From DATLYH01 sp035575035 (lineage in GTDB: Bacteria; Planctomycetota; Planctomycetia; Gemmatales; Gemmataceae): a DNA stretch of 15,040 bases. The translations under genes were made by a program, and so were the position numbers. Below are positions 13,483 through 15,040 of the stretch, one piece after another. Each line of letters begins with the position of its first letter. Position 1 is the stretch's first letter. The notes beneath the pieces are model-generated. The model had not been told where the DNA came from, ran no database searches, and worked only from the letters and a program-made list of their open reading frames with translations. Location: NCBI GenBank assembly GCA_035575035.1, contig DATLYH010000099.1, positions 1 to 15,040 of the forward strand. The letters run 5' to 3'.

Positions 13483-14911
13483 CGAGAGGTTCCTCGTCTT
13501 GCGATTCTGCTGCGGGCATGGCCTGCGCCGGCGTCAGCCCCAGTTCCTGCATCAGGGCAATTTCCTTGGCCCGCTGGCGCAGGGCCTCCTCCCAGTCCCG
13601 GCCCTGCCGGGCGTACTCGTGCGCCAAAGTCGTCGTGTGATTGGCCAGGCGGGTCGCCTGCGCCGAGGCTTCCTTGGCCGGATCGACGTGTTCGTGACCG
13701 TCCCAGAACCACTGGTGCGGCCAGTCGGCGAACGGGCCCAGATCGGCTGGCAGGAGGCCGGGAATCAACGCCGCCTCATCGAGCCACGCCGCAAGAATGC
13801 GGTCCAGGACTGCACATTCGAGGTGCGCCTGCTCGACGCGAATCGCCTTGAAGTACGTCTGGTGGTCGAGTCGGCCGGAGGCGTAGTTGTAACCAGAGCT
13901 GTTCCCCGCCGCGACGTTGAACGGCATGTTCAGACAGCGGGCGATCTCGTTGAGGATCTCCTTCTTGAACTCGGCGTAGGTCGTCGAGGGTTGCTCGGCC
14001 TGCAGCTGGCTCATCTTCCAGCCGCCGGGCATGGTGACCAGCGCCCGCTGCTCCAGCTCAATTGGCTCGAACGGTTCGGCCGCATCCGCCTCGCCGCCGG
14101 CCGGGGCGTCGGTGTAGAGGATGCCGGCGAAGTCAGCGGCGGTCTCGGCGGCGGCGATCACCGCCAACGTGAAGCGTCGGAGTTGAGCAAACAGCGGCAG
14201 GGCCGGGAGGATGTCGGGCACGCCGCGGGCCTGCCCCGGCCGGTCGCAGCGAAACCAGTGCAGGACGCTCTCGGCCGGAATGCGGTCGTACTCGACAGGA
14301 AACCGCCGCGCGGTCTCGCCGGGATGCTCCTTGAGGACGTGGTACTCGACCGGGTTGCCGAAGGCGTCGAAAACGATGCCGTCGATGGCGTTCCCGGTCA
14401 GCACTCTCAAGTCCGGCGTGCAGACCTGGTCGGCTTCGACCAGGCGCAAGTCGAGCTGCACGGGAGTCGGCAGCTTCGGGTTGCTGGTCAGGATGGCGAA
14501 CGCCTCGCCGTCCTGTGCCCGGGCCAACCGCATCGTGCGGAGCTTCTCGGCCAGGCCGACCGCCCTGGACCAGCGGGCAAACTCCTGTTCGATCCGTCGG
14601 TTGGCCGCGGCGTTCGGTGTAAGCATTTGCAGCCGAGGGCCGGTGCCGACCACGTCGTTGGCCAGGGTCAGGACGATGCCGCGGGCGTAGCTATTGTTGG
14701 CGACCTCGTAGCGGGCGCGATTGCGCAAAATGCGGCGGACCTCGGCGCTGTTGGCGGCATTGGCCGACAGGCCATCGGCATTCCCCCAGTGCCGGCGGTT
14801 GTCGTCGTTGGTGACCGCCGCATCGTAGCGGGCACGGAGAGGCCGCACCGCCCGGCGCGACGAACGCGACGTTGTTTTGGATGAGAACAGTTTGGACAAC
14901 CAGCGGAACAC
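13448..14911 (-). CDS. phage portal protein, lambda GpB family
   Basis: Predicted portal protein forming the dodecameric DNA gate of the head. The long, well-conserved N-terminal half (ARYDAAVTNDDNRRHWGNAD; RYEVANNSYARGIVLTLAND) and later segments (LHWFRCDRPGQARGVPDILP; CLNMPFNVAAGNSSGYNYASG) are typical of the lambda-type portal family. The C-terminal end is acidic (DEEAELEEPAT) and overlaps the protease start. Start choice is uncertain. GTG at 14911 has GAGG six bases upstream and gives VFRWLSKLF at the N-terminus (487 aa). ATG at 14926 is an alternative without a clear ribosome site. The frame remains open to the window edge without a sensible start there. Confidence 0.88.
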   Translation of the reverse strand: MFRWLSKLFSSKTTSRSSRRAVRPLRARYDAAVTNDDNRRHWGNADGLSANAANSAEVRRILRNRARYEVANNSYARGIVLTLANDVVGTGPRLQMLTPNAAANRRIEQEFARWSRAVGLAEKLRTMRLARAQDGEAFAILTSNPKLPTPVQLDLRLVEADQVCTPDLRVLTGNAIDGIVFDAFGNPVEYHVLKEHPGETARRFPVEYDRIPAESVLHWFRCDRPGQARGVPDILPALPLFAQLRRFTLAVIAAAETAADFAGILYTDAPAGGEADAAEPFEPIELEQRALVTMPGGWKMSQLQAEQPSTTYAEFKKEILNEIARCLNMPFNVAAGNSSGYNYASGRLDHQTYFKAIRVEQAHLECAVLDRILAAWLDEAALIPGLLPADLGPFADWPHQWFWDGHEHVDPAKEASAQATRLANHTTTLAHEYARQGRDWEEALRQRAKEIALMQELGLTPAQAMPAAESQDEEPLDEEAELEEPAT

Positions 14912-14970
14912 GCCATGCCTCGCCATACCGAACCACACCGAACCCGGCCTGGCCCTGCCGCGCCTCGCCA
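14911..14970. repeat. pentamer repeat array, 12 units
   Basis: The 60 bases divide into 12 consecutive pentamers that all share the pattern NNCCN on the plus strand (NGGNN on the minus strand), such as cgcca, tgcct, taccg, aacca and ggcct. The array ends exactly at the likely portal start (14911), and one unit carries the GAGG that could act as its ribosome site. Units vary at the other positions. It is not a simple copy of one unit but a degenerate 5-bp periodic sequence. It resembles repetitive intergenic elements rather than coding sequence. Confidence 0.8.
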
Positions 14971-15040
14971 AGTGAGCCCTTATGCTGAACCAGGCGGGAC
15001 AAACTTGCCGAAACGTAGCCCCCGGGTCTTTCGTTGCACT
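14971..15040. other. upstream edge, no gene assigned
   Basis: Between the pentamer array and the right edge I see no convincing gene. The portal frame is open through it but reads unlike a phage protein, and there is no stop or start that would settle it. The terminase or a head-tail joining gene expected before the portal would lie beyond the window. Confidence 0.4.

Noticed and set aside
13361..14884. Long plus-strand frame of about 507 codons opposite the portal gene.
   Set aside because: It is antisense to a strongly conserved portal sequence, with no ribosome site or recognisable domains.

Overview
The window is a GC-rich stretch in which every convincing gene lies on the minus strand, tightly packed and often overlapping by 1 to 4 bases. 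Read from high to low coordinates it is the structural (late) operon of a tailed siphovirus-like phage or prophage. Several encoded proteins resemble, from memory, structural genes of uncultivated Planctomycetes-type prophages. That host guess is inference, because no host gene, integrase, attachment site or lysis gene is visible. The terminase genes must lie beyond the right edge.

Head module (about 14911 to 10172): a lambda-type portal protein; a prohead protease fused to the major capsid protein, broken by an apparent single-base frameshift near 12190; a DUF2190-type capsid accessory protein; then small connector and tail-completion candidates. Tail module (10065 to 3856): an HK97-gp10-like protein, tail tube protein, a secreted trypsin-like protease that is out of place among tail genes, two overlapping tail-assembly-chaperone-like frames, the tape measure protein, and two distal-tail candidates of unrecognised family.

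The left end (3859 to 72) is the most unusual part. A fibre-like protein with about 240 residues of Ser/Gly repeats and a LamG-like C-terminal domain is followed in the same operon by a glycosyltransferase with a DAD metal motif and an FkbM-type methyltransferase. I propose that these form a virion-decoration cassette in which the Ser-rich stalk is O-glycosylated and the glycan is capped by methylation. The methyltransferase has an in-frame TAG, after which 39 further plausible codons run to a TGA.

Three short non-coding or barely coding stretches carry short-period repeats. Two are inverted heptamer arrays that exactly flank the gp10-like gene (9561-9645 and 10074-10168). The third is a pentamer array of 12 units just before the portal start (14911-14970). 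Stops are almost all TGA with a few TAG. No terminator, RNA gene or CRISPR array was found.
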